DNA from: Lineus longissimus
Taxonomy: Eukaryota > Nemertea > Pilidiophora > Heteronemertea > Lineidae
Length of the DNA stretch: 64,000 nucleotides
Direction: 5' to 3'
Assembly: GCF_910592395.1 (NCBI RefSeq)
Contig: NC_088315.1
Span: 5,518,501-5,582,500, forward strand
Shown: positions 24,501 to 36,701 of the stretch, in pieces
Layout: the number at the start of each line of letters is the position of its first letter
Position numbering within the stretch: position 1 is the stretch's first letter
The notes under the pieces: generated by a model
Told to the model about the DNA's origin: nothing
Databases searched by the model: none
Seen by the model: only the letters and a program-made list of their open reading frames with translations
Program-made: the position numbers and the translations under genes

Positions 24501-26233
24501 TATCAGGAGGCTGAGAATCTGCTGTCCTTTGAAAACTCATCTAAGGTGGTAATGTACCCTAAAAAATCTTTGTCATCAAATATGCCCATTATCATTGGAG
24601 AACGATTAATTGGCGCGATACGGGTTATTGCTATTTTCCGCGAACGTATTAGCAGCTGGCAAGCTGGCTACGATTACTAGACGAAGACGTAACTATGGGA
24701 AATAGCTTAAGATCGATAATGTGAGTATAAATAAGTGAATAGAGAGACTATTGGTAACAAGAAACTATGGAGCAGTAACTTTAAGTGCTAGTTGCTATGA
24801 ATTCTTTTGGACGGTAGGAAAACTGTTGTGCAAACGCAAAGTAAGAATAGTGGGAAAAAGTTCAGAATATCTAGATGAGGACTCGTCTCTCGTGACCCTC
24901 TTTTTATGAACCTGGGACTCTAACCACTGTGTCACTGATCTCCAAAGGCCTCGTTAAACATGTTTATTACTTTTACATACATGTGTAAGTGCGCGTTTGA
25001 GAGCTTATGCTACTTCAAATGCTTACCACATTTCGTTAGCACCAACGACTAGGCGTAGCGCCGAACAACCATAGAGCGAAACGTCGCAACAACCAACCAA
25101 CGACATTTCTTGTTTCTTATGAAAAGTGAGAGAGCACCTTTCCATAGAGTTTATGAAAGTTTAAAAACTACAATCAGCTCAGCTTGTGCAAAGCAGAAAG
25201 GATACATCATCGTTGTAGCATGTCGTGTCGAAGAGACAAAAACAAGGCATGCTTGTTCAATATCTACGTGGACTGCAGTTGAGATAGACGCAGCGTTTTT
25301 CTGAACATCGAAGTATTTCAAATGTTAAACATTTCAGAGGTGTTCGAGCCCCCAGTTTCAAACATTCTTTTCCATAAACGCATTTGTTAAAAAACCTCCG
25401 TTAAAAAATACGACGCTCTGCAACCATGTCACCGCAAAGTACATGTAGTTTAAATTGAGTATCCTTCATAAAAGTTGTCCTAAAGTGCTTTTCATTCAAT
25501 TTCATAGACAGAAAATCTTACTAGGGATAAAATAAGGATGAATGAATCAATCAATCAGTTTTAAAACGTTCTAAATGATAACTCTGCTAAGTTGACGCAC
25601 TTTGTCAACTTTGAATTCGCAGAGGACAGAAGACAGTTGGAAACACAACAGATATTAAAAAAATAGTATGAATAATGTACCTACCGGTGTGTTTAGCTAT
25701 GATCCCTATAAAAACGAAGACTAGGTCTATAATATCACCAAGGAATTGTAGTAGTAGTAGGAATCCGTGTGAAGAAGTCTCTGATAGATCGATTTAACGT
25801 GAAGCACCTTTTGTAACAACTGAAGAACGATGCCAGCGCGTTCATGCCATGGACAAGACTACTTATAGTTCCCGAGTGAGGGAGCGACCATTTTATTACC
25901 GATATCGGATTTCGCTCCGTCGTCATTCGCGTCTGTTGCGAACTCTTCTATTACCTTGAGACAGTTTTAAAATAGAATGCACTCATCTATGTTAGCTGCA
26001 ATATAGTAATACTATATTCATGTTAGTTCAAAAATATAGTCAATTGTACGCAACTCTTCTTTAGTTCGTTGAGTATTTCATTTGATCGGTGGGCGCAATC
26101 AACCGATTTCTCCTCTGCTTCATCCAGCAAGGGAGCAGTCATTTGCTCACTTTACAACATACTTTAGTTTTAACTTGATTAGAGGTTCACGACTATATTG
26201 CTTTACTGACGCCAACATAGTTCTATTCTGACT
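21577..26233. other. No recognisable gene
   Basis: AT-rich DNA with short frames only. A tRNA-like A-box half (minus strand near 24930) lacks a properly spaced B-box. Nothing else could be supported. Confidence 0.55.
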
Positions 26234-26288
26234 ATGGCTATATAAAGTACGACATGCAGTTATGCATGTCGTACTTTATTATAGCCAT
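26234..26288. repeat. Near-perfect hairpin with four-base loop
   Basis: The left arm 26234-26258 (ATGGCTATATAAAGTACGAC...) pairs with 26263-26288 across the loop GTTA. The only defect is one bulged base in about 25 pairs. It overlaps the stop codon and AATAAA of the minus-strand frame at 26279-26584, so a transcript from that strand would end in this stem-loop. The tiny loop argues against a microRNA precursor. Confidence 0.92.
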
Positions 26289-26584
26289 TTCGGAGGATGA
26301 ATGTACCATTTGGGTTGACATTTCTTTCGTAGATTTTTCCAGTAGTTATACAAGAAAATCACTAGGGGCAGGTTCTGATGTAAGTCGACGTTGATGGCAC
26401 GGATCCTAACTCTTGTACCTAGAAAAATAAAAGTGCGCGTTGCCCGTAACCAGAGAACTTTAACGTCTGGGATCGAATCACCGGATATTGTTTTAAGTTC
26501 ATAGCTAGCTAGAGCCATGTTACACTGTCTTTGAGCCTTTGAGGTTTTCACAAGCTCAGAAACTGTAACGGGCATTCTATTTCT
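26279..26584 (-). CDS. Candidate 3' exon, unrecognised basic protein
   Basis: A strong acceptor (CGTTTTCTTTTCTCAG) is followed in phase 0 by 101 open codons. An internal ATG at 26575 would allow an intronless reading of 98 residues. The product is basic and Trp/Tyr-rich toward the C-terminus (YNYWKNLRKKCQPKWYIH, then PPKWL). AATAAA overlaps the stop codon (26280-26275), and the near-perfect hairpin at 26234-26288 covers the same place. No domain is recognised. Such a frame after an acceptor can arise by chance a few times in a window of this size, so support is modest. Confidence 0.22.
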   Translation of the reverse strand, partial: RNRMPVTVSELVKTSKAQRQCNMALASYELKTISGDSIPDVKVLWLRATRTFIFLGTRVRIRAINVDLHQNLPLVIFLYNYWKNLRKKCQPKWYIHPPKWL

Positions 26585-28359
26585 CTGAGAAAAGAAAACG
26601 GTACAATGTGCACATGCTGGTAACTTAAATCCAAAAACGACTTTAAGAGCGTAAGAGAGAGAAACTCTCCTAACAAAGCAACTTTATGTCTGATCCCGTT
26701 CGCCATTTTAGGGAACCGCATGTAATTTTAGCATCTGGTTCTAAATACTTTCTAAGAATACACCATTTTATCATGTTTGTCTTTGTCTTCTCCTGTGATC
26801 AGAGACCTTTACCATCCAGCGATCCCAGTATGCGGTCTTTCTCCTTCTTTATCGCCTCTCCCTTGTTCGCTGCGATTACCAATACCGGACTTAGCTCTCT
26901 GATCAGTGACTTTATCCGGCCAACGAGGCTTGTTTCAATTACCATTTGAGTCAGTGCACAACAATGACTTTTACTTCAGCATCATGGTCTTTGAGGTGTA
27001 TCTTTGAAGCTGTTTAATCGAGTTGAAAAGAAAGAGTGCACAGAACGGCTGGCGGACGTAAAATGAGGCTTTAGTGGCGTCAAGACGTATACACATTTGA
27101 TTAAGCAATTAAAAACTTAAAGTACGTTACTTTATGAATACTTAAGTCGATGCAGCAAAATTAAGTGACATGTACATTTTCAGATGATTGTAAGAATACT
27201 CTAAAGGGTTTGCAGAAAAGGAACTGTTTCACACGAAGTCCGAAGAACCAGCATCCAGGGTGGCGTTGTCTGTAATTTCTCGGGCCAAGCTAAATCACTG
27301 TCAACCGTTTTTGTGTGGACCATTATGCAATGATGTATTGTATGTGCATGATTTATCATGATGGTCATCAAAGTCCGGCAACTGGGCGATTGGTCTTATA
27401 TCGCATAGGTAAAAACACCTGCCTTTGGCAGACTATTAGAGAGGAAGAAATGAAGGCCATCTAGACGGAAACCAATACGAGTGATCAATTTGAGTACCTG
27501 CATCCGCCCTAAGCATGTACATGTATCTAATGTATTGATAAAATTATTTCTTGATAAGCTAAAGTACATGTCTGTCCAAAAACATCAGCTGAGTACAGTA
27601 CGTCAAGGAAGCTTGCTGTGACGTTACTGAAGGTCAAGTTCCATGAAGGTCGAAGAAGGTGTGGAAGTAAATTATTCCACCTGGAAATATTCCTACTCTA
27701 TTGGTTGAGGGTGTATCTCTCTATACAAGTCAACACTTTCGAATGATAAGCTCACATATCAAGCTGCAATTGGACTTGTTGCCAAAGAGTGTCCTGATAT
27801 TACCAGAAAATGGTTCGGTCTACAGGACTGGTCAACATTACAAAGGAAGCCCTTCCCCATTCGCCTATTCCCCATATACCTCAGAAGATATAGCAGGTAA
27901 TAAAATTACGACTTCGTCTACCATTTATCAATACTAAACACCATTTAGCTATGAAGCGTCTCTGTGGATATACTGATACTAGCCTTTTTAAAGACTTAAG
28001 CTCTATTTGGTTGAAATGTATGGCTTCCAAGATTACTAGCAATAGCGATTTGAAGGTTCCAACGCCCACATTATGAGTAATGAGCAGGGAATAGGGCGTT
28101 TTATCAATAGCTTTCAGGTCTATTGTTAATTTGCCGAATGGCGCAGAACCAAATGAAATTTATGACCACAGATTGGAGTATACAATCGTCTGCTTCCGAG
28201 CAGTAGCTGCGGAACAGGTGGTGGTTTTTAGGTAATGCGAGACTACTATTCGGGTTCCTGCGAATTGTGGCATATATCTTCAGGTTCATGGGCTTGGCTT
28301 TTCATTGCAGACATTGATTTGCCATACATAACAAGGACTCGATCAGTGGGTTTAGCTCT

Positions 28360-28460
28360 CATTCAAGAGGATTCAAGAATCATGGTGCTGTTTCAGTGTA
28401 GAGAGTATCGAACCCATGTCACTCGCATCTTGAGCCCGACACCTCCCATGCCAGTCCTCC
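28360..28460 (-). repeat. Possible tRNA-derived SINE fragment
   Basis: On the minus strand, GGTTCGATACT (28414-28404) matches the RNA polymerase III B-box consensus at ten of eleven positions. About 38 bases upstream, a degenerate A-box-like TGGCATGGGAGG lies at the expected spacing. No cloverleaf could be drawn, so this is not a functional tRNA gene. Confidence 0.25.
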
Positions 28461-30125
28461 CCTAACTGATTACAGGCGACTGTCGCATCCATCATTATCG
28501 ACCAGTGTCGTCATGTCCCTCACAGCCTTGTGTGTAATACAGTTAACATCTCCAAATGAAGTGTTCAGCTGGACACTCCAGAATCCATCCGTCACACTCA
28601 GTAGGAAACAATTAATGGGGACGTTAGGTGTGACTTAACCGTTTCCTTTCAACATGTCCCAGGCTCGACTTTGTAGTGACTTCATATTTACTCGACATGT
28701 TTTTCAATGATTTATGACTAGGGCGCCTTGACCTAAGATTATGATAATATCTGACTGGGTAAGTTTTGCTAGGATCGGTTATCGACCAGTATGATAATGA
28801 ACTATTCAATTTGACAACTTACCCTTAGGCTGTTGTAAAGCCACAATGGAAGGAAGGCGATTCGATAAGGACATGGTCAAGGTGGATAGGATTCTATCCT
28901 TGATTTTTATACAATGTTGCTTTCACCTTCTCAATCCGAAGACAGACAATGAATAATACGACAAAAGAAAAACAGATGCTCCAAGTACAAATGTAGATAT
29001 CATGCGATCGACTCGGAAGGGGGTGATTGAAAAATAGCGCCTTGACTAGATATCAAACTTTTCATGCAATAAGAACGCCTTCTTGATTTACTCCGTCTGA
29101 GCTGGGTAACTACCTCCGCATCAATCATGCGTTCACGTGATTGATATTAGGGTTGTCACTTGTTTAATTAAACACAATATTGCCATTAGAGTCAACGAGG
29201 TGTCATTGAATTTGCCGACAAGCAATGTGAGTCAATAAAGTAAACGCTCAATTACATGTAAAAGATAATTAAATTGAACGGATTTATTGGTTCTGCTAAC
29301 TCATCTTGATCATTTAATACGAAGCTAAAGAAGCGATTATTGTCGCAAATATTTCTTGTCTGCAGGTGAAACCGGTAATCGCTGTGTTCGATATCGACCA
29401 AAGGTCGCTGCAAACGCACTCCTATTGCCGGCACTGCAACGACCACCTCAAACTAGCGGTTTTCATCGAATGCGATATTAAAGATCGCAGGTCGAAGGAA
29501 CGAATATCGCTCGCTTGCGTTGGTAAACTTTCTCAAAAATTTGAAATTTCTTATACATGTATATCATATCATCTGCCGGTCGTGGCGCGCCGAGTATTGT
29601 GGGACGACTGATCTTGGCACAGGTCAAACATGTCGGACCGGAATCCTCTCTCTTAAACGGAGACGGAACAGGAAACGTCTATCGTGGATGGAATATAGAC
29701 AACTCTAATTAAACAGGCCGAGGAAATTGAACAAATGACACTTATGTGCTAATTTCCCCGCCGCGGGTCTCTGGCTGATGGTAAGTATTCACATCTTATT
29801 AGTCCGGGATTGGGAATAATTGTCCACAGTTTTCTGGTCCCATTATTATAGAGTGTCTTGGCTGATAGCGATGAGAACACACGGTGAAGAAAAACAGCGT
29901 TGCATCGAAGTATACCACTGCTTCAACGTGTTCTTCTTCAGCAAAAAGAAACCATCAAGTCATCTGATTCGTGCTTTCCCAATGATAATTTCTCGAAATC
30001 ATTTGTGTTGTGGACAAATCTGGGACAGTCGTAACTTTGTTCCCTTCAGAGTTAAACAATATCGGTGAACTGCCTGCCAAAATCACCCTCTTGTCAAGAA
30101 CGTAGGGCCAGGAGCAAATTAATTT

Positions 30126-30172
30126 TTTCAGTTGACGCCTTCTTCCCTAACACGATCAAGCGTCAACTGAAA
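30126..30172. repeat. Short perfect inverted repeat
   Basis: TTTCAGTTGACGC at 30126-30138 is exactly complementary to 30160-30172, with a 21-base loop. There is no T-run after it, and its role is unknown. Confidence 0.85.
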
Positions 30173-30470
30173 CGTTCCGGTCATCATGACGTCTAGCAAA
30201 CGAGCCTGTACCCGGTATCATTCCACAATTTTATTGGCCGCGGTGTTCTACAGATCTAGTTATACCTCGCCCCTAAGTTGGTTACTAACTGTTCAGCAAT
30301 TCATTTTAAAATGACAACAACAATTTTCCGAATGTTGGGCGAGGTTTATTTGGTCCGTGTCTTATGAAAGGAAGATGATCCTGGCACTGTTCCTAACGAG
30401 CCTTGCGCGTGTGAACAAGTAACGATGGGCCATCTCTGCGTGTTCAAGGCGGCTATAATGTCGCGTGGTT

Positions 30471-30805
30471 TTAGATTGTAAACCGGGTCCCCTCACCAAT
30501 CAATCCTTTAGAAGGAGGTACATGTAAAGAAGGTAGAAGATAGTGTAACCCTGTAATTAGAAAGATGAAAACGAACGATAAACGTAACTCGTTGGTCTTG
30601 TTCATCATTCGTGTCAAACGTGATAGATTCTGGAACATTTTACTTTTCAAATGTTTCTTCTGAATTTCATGAAATGGCTCGGCTGATTTGACCCGATCCA
30701 TTAGCGTGCTCTTCGTTTCATCGCCACCTATTGGAAGGAAAAAATTAATGCATACTACCTCTGTCCTCGCCCTACTGAGAAGATAGCCGTCACAACAGAA
30801 AATTC
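30471..30805 (-). CDS. Candidate 3' exon in the window's longest ORF
   Basis: The longest open frame of the window (184 codons, 31025-30471) contains a strong acceptor (TTAGTATTTTTTTCAG) at 30806-30808. Downstream of it, phase 1, are 111 open codons with a charged central part (GGDETKSTLMDRVK, HEIQKKHLKSKMF, SRLTRMMNK) and a hydrophobic stretch (SFVFIFLITGLHYLL). A second acceptor-like TTCCTTCCAATAG occurs inside it, before GGDETK. An AATAAA lies roughly 125 bases past the stop. No family is recognised. Length is the main evidence and it is not decisive. Confidence 0.18.
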
Positions 30806-31130
30806 CTGAAAAAAATACTAAGGGATATGAATATAGATGAAAACCCTTTTGATCATAATCTAAGCAAGAGTTTTTTCCACGGCCTTTTAGGAAACCCCAC
30901 GGTGAGATTAGGCAGGTAACACAGGAATCACTCCGCGTCTGGTGGAAAAAAGTCCTACCGCTGGCATTAAGTGCAATAGATCTAGTGGTACATTTGCTTG
31001 ATTGTCGGTTATTTGGGAAGATCAAATGTAATCACTGACTGGTTGTTTTAGGTCTTCAACCCGATTCCTATATCTTTCGGGAATAGAAGAGCTAAATACT
31101 TTGGTATACGTTTTCTGGAACACATGTTTG

Positions 31131-31280
31131 AGCAACAACCTCATTCACAATCGAGGCTGTCAGCAACAACCTCATTCACAATCGAGGCTGTCAGCAACAA
31201 ACACATTCACAGGCGAGGCTGTCAGCAACAACCTCACAGTCAGGCTATCATCAACAGCCTCATTCGCAAGCCAGGCTGTT
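31131..31280 (+). repeat. 31-base tandem repeat, five copies
   Basis: Units start at 31131, 31162, 31193, 31224 and 31250. The first two are identical (AGCAACAACCTCATTCACAA then TCGAGGCTGTC), the third has four changes, the fourth is shortened to 26 bases, and the fifth is more diverged. The unit is not a multiple of three, so the plus frame across it shifts at each copy and is not a repeat protein. Confidence 0.95.
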
Positions 31281-34200
31281 ATCACATATCACAATAAATA
31301 CAATTGGTAGTTCCATATGCCTGCAGGACACGCTGAGCATTTCATTTTGAAATGATTTGTGACAAGTTGGTTAGAATTTTCTACCGAAACACAAAATCCG
31401 CCGGTCAATGAAATAATAATGTCATTGCCACGTCAAGATCTCCCTCCATACGACCTTGGCCACGGTGTCACACAGGTGACAGCAACCCATTGATAGGCAG
31501 AGCAAGTAATTGCCTAGCTGTACCCCAATTAGACGTTTGCTTCACCCATTGTCCAAGCACGCGTGAGAAAAATAGTTGAGAGTCGGAGGTGCGTGAGGAA
31601 CACGACCAGGAGGGATCTAGGGAGGTAACTTCAGCAAGTAAAATTTGAAACATGTTGTTCGATGAAGCCAGTGGGATCATGTTTTCAGAATGTTAAGACG
31701 GTGACTTAATGATATTGCTAAGGGAAGTGTTTTGAGATTCCCGGGAGAAGAGTAGCTTAAGTGTTCATGTGCCTCCAGAGTGTGATAACGTGTTCTGAGG
31801 CTTTTGTTGGAGGTCTCCTGCTGGTCTGCCACTTTCAAGATATACGAATATTTTGGTCACGTGGTGAATTCCGCTGAAGTTATGTATGTGTCATGCCGTA
31901 ATAAAGTCTGCGTTGATTTCCGCGTCACGGGTTGTCGGAAAAACCAAATGCATGCCCCATAGGTCGGGTACATGTAGATCGACATTACGAGTTATGTAGT
32001 CATTTGGTGAAAACAAGTCGTATAGTCAACACCAACCACGCAATGGTGCTGTATTGGTTATGTCATTGGTGGAAGAACCAATTGAAAAATATATAAGTAT
32101 CAAATATGTGACAAAAACCCTTTGATCCTTATCACGAACTCAATTTAAGTACAACAGTCCATGTTATTTTGATTAGAGTAAGTATCCATTGGCAAAGCTT
32201 TCTCGAGGCTAAGATACCAATGGGAATTGTCAACAAGTCATATTCCAAATGTGCATTCGAAAAGAGCTGAGAGTGGAGAAGAATGTGTCACCGAATGTTG
32301 CTGACTTGAGAAGGCTTGTTTCTAAGGGGCGAAAACCGATATTGAAGGGATGATATCATTGAAATACTATAAAAAGGTTTTTAGGTATTGATATAGGAAG
32401 CTACTAGTATAAGACTGTGCCTGAGATATCTTCGAAAGGCTCGTTTCGCTGAGATACCACTTTCTTATATTGGCTATACTCCCGACAAGAGTCTAGTCGT
32501 GTAATTAACACCTGAAAGTACTTGTAACTAAGTCATGATAAAACATGTTGGCGTGATTTCCAGTTCTTGGTTCTGTTTTGGCCACATTGTCATGATTGCT
32601 TTCTCCGCAAGTTATGCCGGCGAAACAGAGGGACGATATGAAGAAAAAAGGAAGGTCAGCCACATGGCAAAGTGGTTATACATGTAGAGCTTCGCCGCCA
32701 CTGGTAATCAGGACGTCGTGGATGACTCATGATCGCTGTTTTTCCTTATCAATCAGTGAGAATATAGAGCCACTGCACAATAGGAATCGGCTTTTATTTT
32801 CTAGCAATGGAACCAAAGGGTAGACATACCGATTTCGCTCCAACTCGCCACCTGGTAAATATCATGCAGTGAGAATAAAAGCGGCTCTTTATCTATGGCA
32901 TGCAATCTTTCAACATCTTCTGTCAGTGAGTGAACGTCCCTGAGCCACATCCTTTACAGATGATACTCTACACCCAATCCTACCTTTGCAAGCTTCAACC
33001 ACCTTGGGAATTCCAGTAGGGGGCATACACTCCTTATACTTAGATACCACAAAGAACCGCTGATAATGAACAACAATGACTATGCCGCGTGGGAGTGAGA
33101 TTAGACACATTGCATCCATGTAACGTATTAGCAACCTCAAAAACGCAATAAAGAATGCAGACTCGGGTATAAAGGCGGAATATTAGTGACAACACTCGCT
33201 CTGTACAGCTGCTTCTTTCACGTTATGTGACACTTTTTCTGGAGATGCGACAGTCATTTTTTTCGGATTGGAAACCAGGATGACCTGTCTCATCACTAGC
33301 TAGTTCGTGCATTTTCATTACGCCATTTCTTATAATACTGTGGTCGAGACTGGCGTATCAAAGAATAAAATATGTTACAAAGTATGCCAGATATGACATC
33401 TAAAAAGATAACTTGAATTCTGTCTTTTCCGCTCCACAATAAGCCTTAATAAGAAGGAGGAAAGCGGAGGTGCACTTCATTGGAGTTTTTATGTATGATT
33501 TGCACGCGATCTAAACGTCGCAGCGATGGTAAGTCTACATCAAAATGCGTTCAAACGGTTTGCTTGATACCATGTGGGAGTTCTTTATTTTGTCAAGGGT
33601 ACGATAGTTCTTTCAAAAATCGATTTTGTAGAGATGAAGCCGCCGACGCAAACACTGGTAGCACAATGGATACAGAACATCCAGAACTCCTAAGTGACAC
33701 ACTTCCGCTATCCGCCCTGAACACTAGTCTGCAAGTCCGTATCACGGTTCGTTGACCCGTCGTGGCTCAACCGATCTCATTTCCTAATAAGGGGCAAGGC
33801 GATACATAAAAGTAATAAAATCAGGTAGGTCAAAGTAACTTTATATTGACACCAATCTGCCCTAGAAGTCATGGAGACCACAGGCCATGGCTCATTTTCC
33901 TTCGGGGAGACGTCAAGTGTAAAATATTGGCTTCTATACCAGATTATACGGGGTTGTTAGGACATTATGAGTGGTTGTTAGGACTAGTGCCAATTTTATA
34001 TTTTCCGATATCTGAGGTGCCTTGTCAGATTCTTATCACGTTCATCAACTGTTACCTGATCATACTGTTCCATCTGATGATACCTAGTTGTTTTTGCCAT
34101 TAATTTCTAGGTGTTTGGCAATTGGCTAGATCATTGCTATAGCTGTGATGTGTGTTAGTCGCTTCGATAGGTATCTGTCAAATGAATTCGCTTATTGGTG

Positions 34201-35103
34201 GACTGGTTGGTATACAGAATGAGCCGTCTTGGCGAGTGGTCGATCTTGGAAGTTGCTATATGTCTGGTTATATTGAAAGAAGAATTGTTAGGTTGTTAGG
34301 TTGTCACGAGAAATTGATCACCAACTATAAGATATGAAATATAAGAAAATCATAAAAATCAATGAATTTTGGTTCAGCTTGTAGCCGAAAAAGGTTTTGG
34401 GTTTCCGTTTAAGAGTATATTCACTTATTGTTTGAGAACGCTGAAAGATAGACTATGATACCTTTTTCTGCGTTTTCCCCTTTTGAAATGCCATGGTCTT
34501 TCTAGCAGTCTATTGTATGGAAAAACTGAACCGCAGTTTGTCTGTGACATTTCGTGACGGGCGTGTTTGGGTCTCAGTCTTAAGGTGGCCAAATGCCTCG
34601 TCAACTAACTGCAATACTCCAAAGAGATAACGTGTTGATAGTGAACAGAGACATCTGGTGTACATCACTGTTTTCCACCGTATTAATGAAGTGCATGTGG
34701 AGTTTTCTGTCTTTTTCTTGCTCATATGCACTAACGATATAACCCAAATATGATTTTCCATATTCTTAACATACTTATACCCTTGTCAGTCTACGTTTAC
34801 TTGGATTGAGCAAGACGCCTCCTCAGTGAAACCTGATGAGCTTTATCATCTCTTCAGCTGCAACCCCAACGTCATCCTTGACACAATTCTCCTCATCTAG
34901 TTACCTCCCCCGAAAGCTATTCTGCTTTTTACAATGGTTCCAAATCCCATTGTTATGTCCGTTAGTTGTCCTCGATCCCTTGTCTTGTAGAAAAAAACAG
35001 AGAGCAGATGTAATCTGAGTTTTATCTATATTCACATCAGACATTCATATCACATCATGTCCAACATACGATAAATACATGACGACAGATACCTTACACT
35101 TAC
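31281..35103. other. No recognisable gene
   Basis: Short frames only. An exact 11-base A-box match (TGGCAAAGTGG, 32664-32674) has no B-box partner. Nothing else is supported. Confidence 0.55.
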
Positions 35104-35210
35104 ATTGCCGACCTTTTTCTTCTCATCCCACAAAATGGTCCATACGAAACCTTAGCAAACCCAGTAGCGCACTTCTTTGTGATATGTTGATACGATGGTC
35201 GCCACTTTTG
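35104..35210 (-). CDS. Candidate exon of a second peptide precursor (Cys-loop peptide)
   Basis: The exon is bounded by an acceptor (GTGTTTCTTTACAAATATAG) and a GTAAGT donor at 35103-35098; it starts in phase 0 and ends in phase 2. The 35 codons include a Lys-Lys pair, then CATGFAKVSYGPFC, then GMRRKRSA. A disulphide-sized loop of twelve residues between two cysteines, framed by a dibasic site and a furin-type Arg-Arg-Lys-Arg, is the usual layout of a processed cyclic neuropeptide. The Tyr-Gly-Pro-Phe-Cys-Gly core vaguely recalls elevenin-type peptides (Phe-x-Pro-x-Cys-Arg-Gly then basic), but no assignment is made. An upstream signal-peptide exon ending in phase 0 is required. The 48-base segment at 38517-38470 has that phase but is itself weak. 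Confidence 0.3.
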
Positions 35211-35288
35211 CTATATTTGTAAAGAAACACACAATGGCATTATTGCAAAACTGTTGACCGGCTGGTCGCCGCTTCGCATTTCAAGGAT

Positions 35289-35409
35289 ATGAAGTCTCCA
35301 TCATCAATAACCAGATGCCAGTGGAAATTTGCTCCAGACGAGAATCGCCTCCAGTTGCAACTAACTACACAGAAGGAATGCTCAAGTAAGGGTTCACACC
35401 TTGCCCGAG
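35289..35409 (+). CDS. Candidate first coding exon, plus strand
   Basis: ATG at 35289 opens 40 codons (MKSPSSITRCQWKF..., then DENRLQLQLTTQKECSS) up to a perfect CCGAG/GTAAGT donor in phase 1. The frame is already open upstream of the ATG for about 24 codons, so the start is uncertain. It lies 79 bases from, and divergent to, the minus-strand Cys-loop exon. No partner exon was identified. Confidence 0.17.
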
Positions 35410-36421
35410 GTAAGTTCTACAACTTTGGGATTGCGAATTACCTAACTTAAAAGTGTTCTGCTATTGGAGAGAACTGTATATCTTGTGCAGTGGATGATTC
35501 CAACTTTGTCTCCTATTTATGACTGCTGCATGACACTTTAACATTTCAGATTAGCAGTCACTTCTCCGTGTCCTTCATTATTTGAAAGACAAAGGTTGGC
35601 CACTCAAGGATTGATGGAATATAATGAAAAGGGTCCGATCACATTTCTTTGAGACATCGCTTCCTGCCATTGTGCTATGAGTGTACCTTGATAGCCTGTC
35701 TGAGATCAAGATCCCAGCGCAGCTACGGTGCCTCAACGATATCCTTTACAACCTTTGTCATCAATAACTGGTAACCGTATAGCCTTCATCCCACCTCTCA
35801 TGGTCACAATCTCCCTTTTCGGCCCATATCCTTCCCCTGTGGTTCATTTTAATGTAGGGCTTCGGTTCCATGACTCCCTGTCCATGTTGCAGACAACGAG
35901 ACGTTCAGAGACAAGTAGTTTGTTTATGTGAAGACGGTCAGAGGTCGGAATTGAAATTTTAGAGCTGTCGTCAATCATCGACCACCTTCCCCATTCCGCC
36001 TTGGAGTTTGAGTCATAGGATATGATTGGTCACACAAATACTGACCTTGTATAGCGGGTTTTGTATTGTTCCCAGACATGTTGGTCACGTAATATGTAAC
36101 TCCTTGTTCCGTTTTTCATACGAGCTTTCATGTTTGTTCTTATGACGTTATAGCGTTATGGTCACATGTTCCGCTGTCGTGACCTGAATATATGGTACAT
36201 TTCTTTGGTCGATGGTTTGCAATACTGGTGACTTGAATATATCTCTGCACGTCCACGTCTTTTTTGTGAGGCACGGCTGAATTTGTCAAGATCGCTGTCT
36301 GATAATTCTGTTTCTCTCAAAATGTTGAAGAAAAAAACAACAACGAAAAAACGTGCGTAGGTAGCTTTGGCCTTCTCCGACTTCTAGGCCAGATTCGATC
36401 CATCCACGATTAATATCTTAC

Positions 36422-36527
36422 CTCTTAACAAGTAGCCAATTGTCATGACTGTGGCAAAGAATGATGATTGATAAATTCCACATCGCGGCCCTGGATACGA
36501 TCCATTATTGATTACATTCCAATCTGC
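36422..36527 (-). CDS. Candidate internal exon with Cys and hydrophobic segment
   Basis: A very strong acceptor (GGAACTTTTTTTCAG) and donor (AAGAG/GTAAGA) enclose 35 open codons, phase 0 to phase 1: ADWNVINNGSYPGPRCG followed by a hydrophobic IYQSSFFATVMTIGYLL and Arg. The composition is that of a loop leading into a membrane segment. About 95 bases downstream, a second open stretch after a long pyrimidine tract would continue in phase 1 for 57 codons. The protein is not recognised. Confidence 0.25.
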
Positions 36528-36671
36528 CTGAAAAAAAGTTCCCGAATAAAATTCCGTCAGTGACCATTTGTCCAAGCACTTATCATCCGCGGCATTATTC
36601 TATTTTCCTGGGCATATATCATATTCGGCCGCCGTCACCTCAGGCCAAGGTCTTCTTCAGCGTGTACTAGT

Positions 36672-36701
36672 GTGCGTATGTGCTGTGCGCGTATGTGCTG
36701 T
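36672..36701 (+). repeat. Two-copy 15-base tandem repeat
   Basis: GTGCGTATGTGCTGT followed by GCGCGTATGTGCTGT. Small and probably of no function; it gives the plus frame here a Cys/Val-rich look. Confidence 0.85.

Larger units (their letters stand above)
26585..30470. other. No supported gene; one SINE-like scrap and one short hairpin
   Basis: Contains a B-box-like site at 28404-28414 and a short inverted repeat at 30126-30172. A moderately GC-rich segment at 29365-29520 is open in a plus frame after a TCTGCAG/GT acceptor-like site and could be a weak exon, but it has no good donor. Confidence 0.5.

Noticed and set aside
24905-24945. tRNA-like A-box with GGTTCA nearby (minus strand)
   Set aside because: The A- and B-like parts are only about 11 bases apart and no cloverleaf forms.
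26234-26288. Hairpin as a microRNA precursor
   Set aside because: A four-base loop and fully paired stem do not fit an animal pre-miRNA.
32664-32674. Exact A-box TGGCAAAGTGG
   Set aside because: No B-box at usable distance; an 11-mer match alone is weak.
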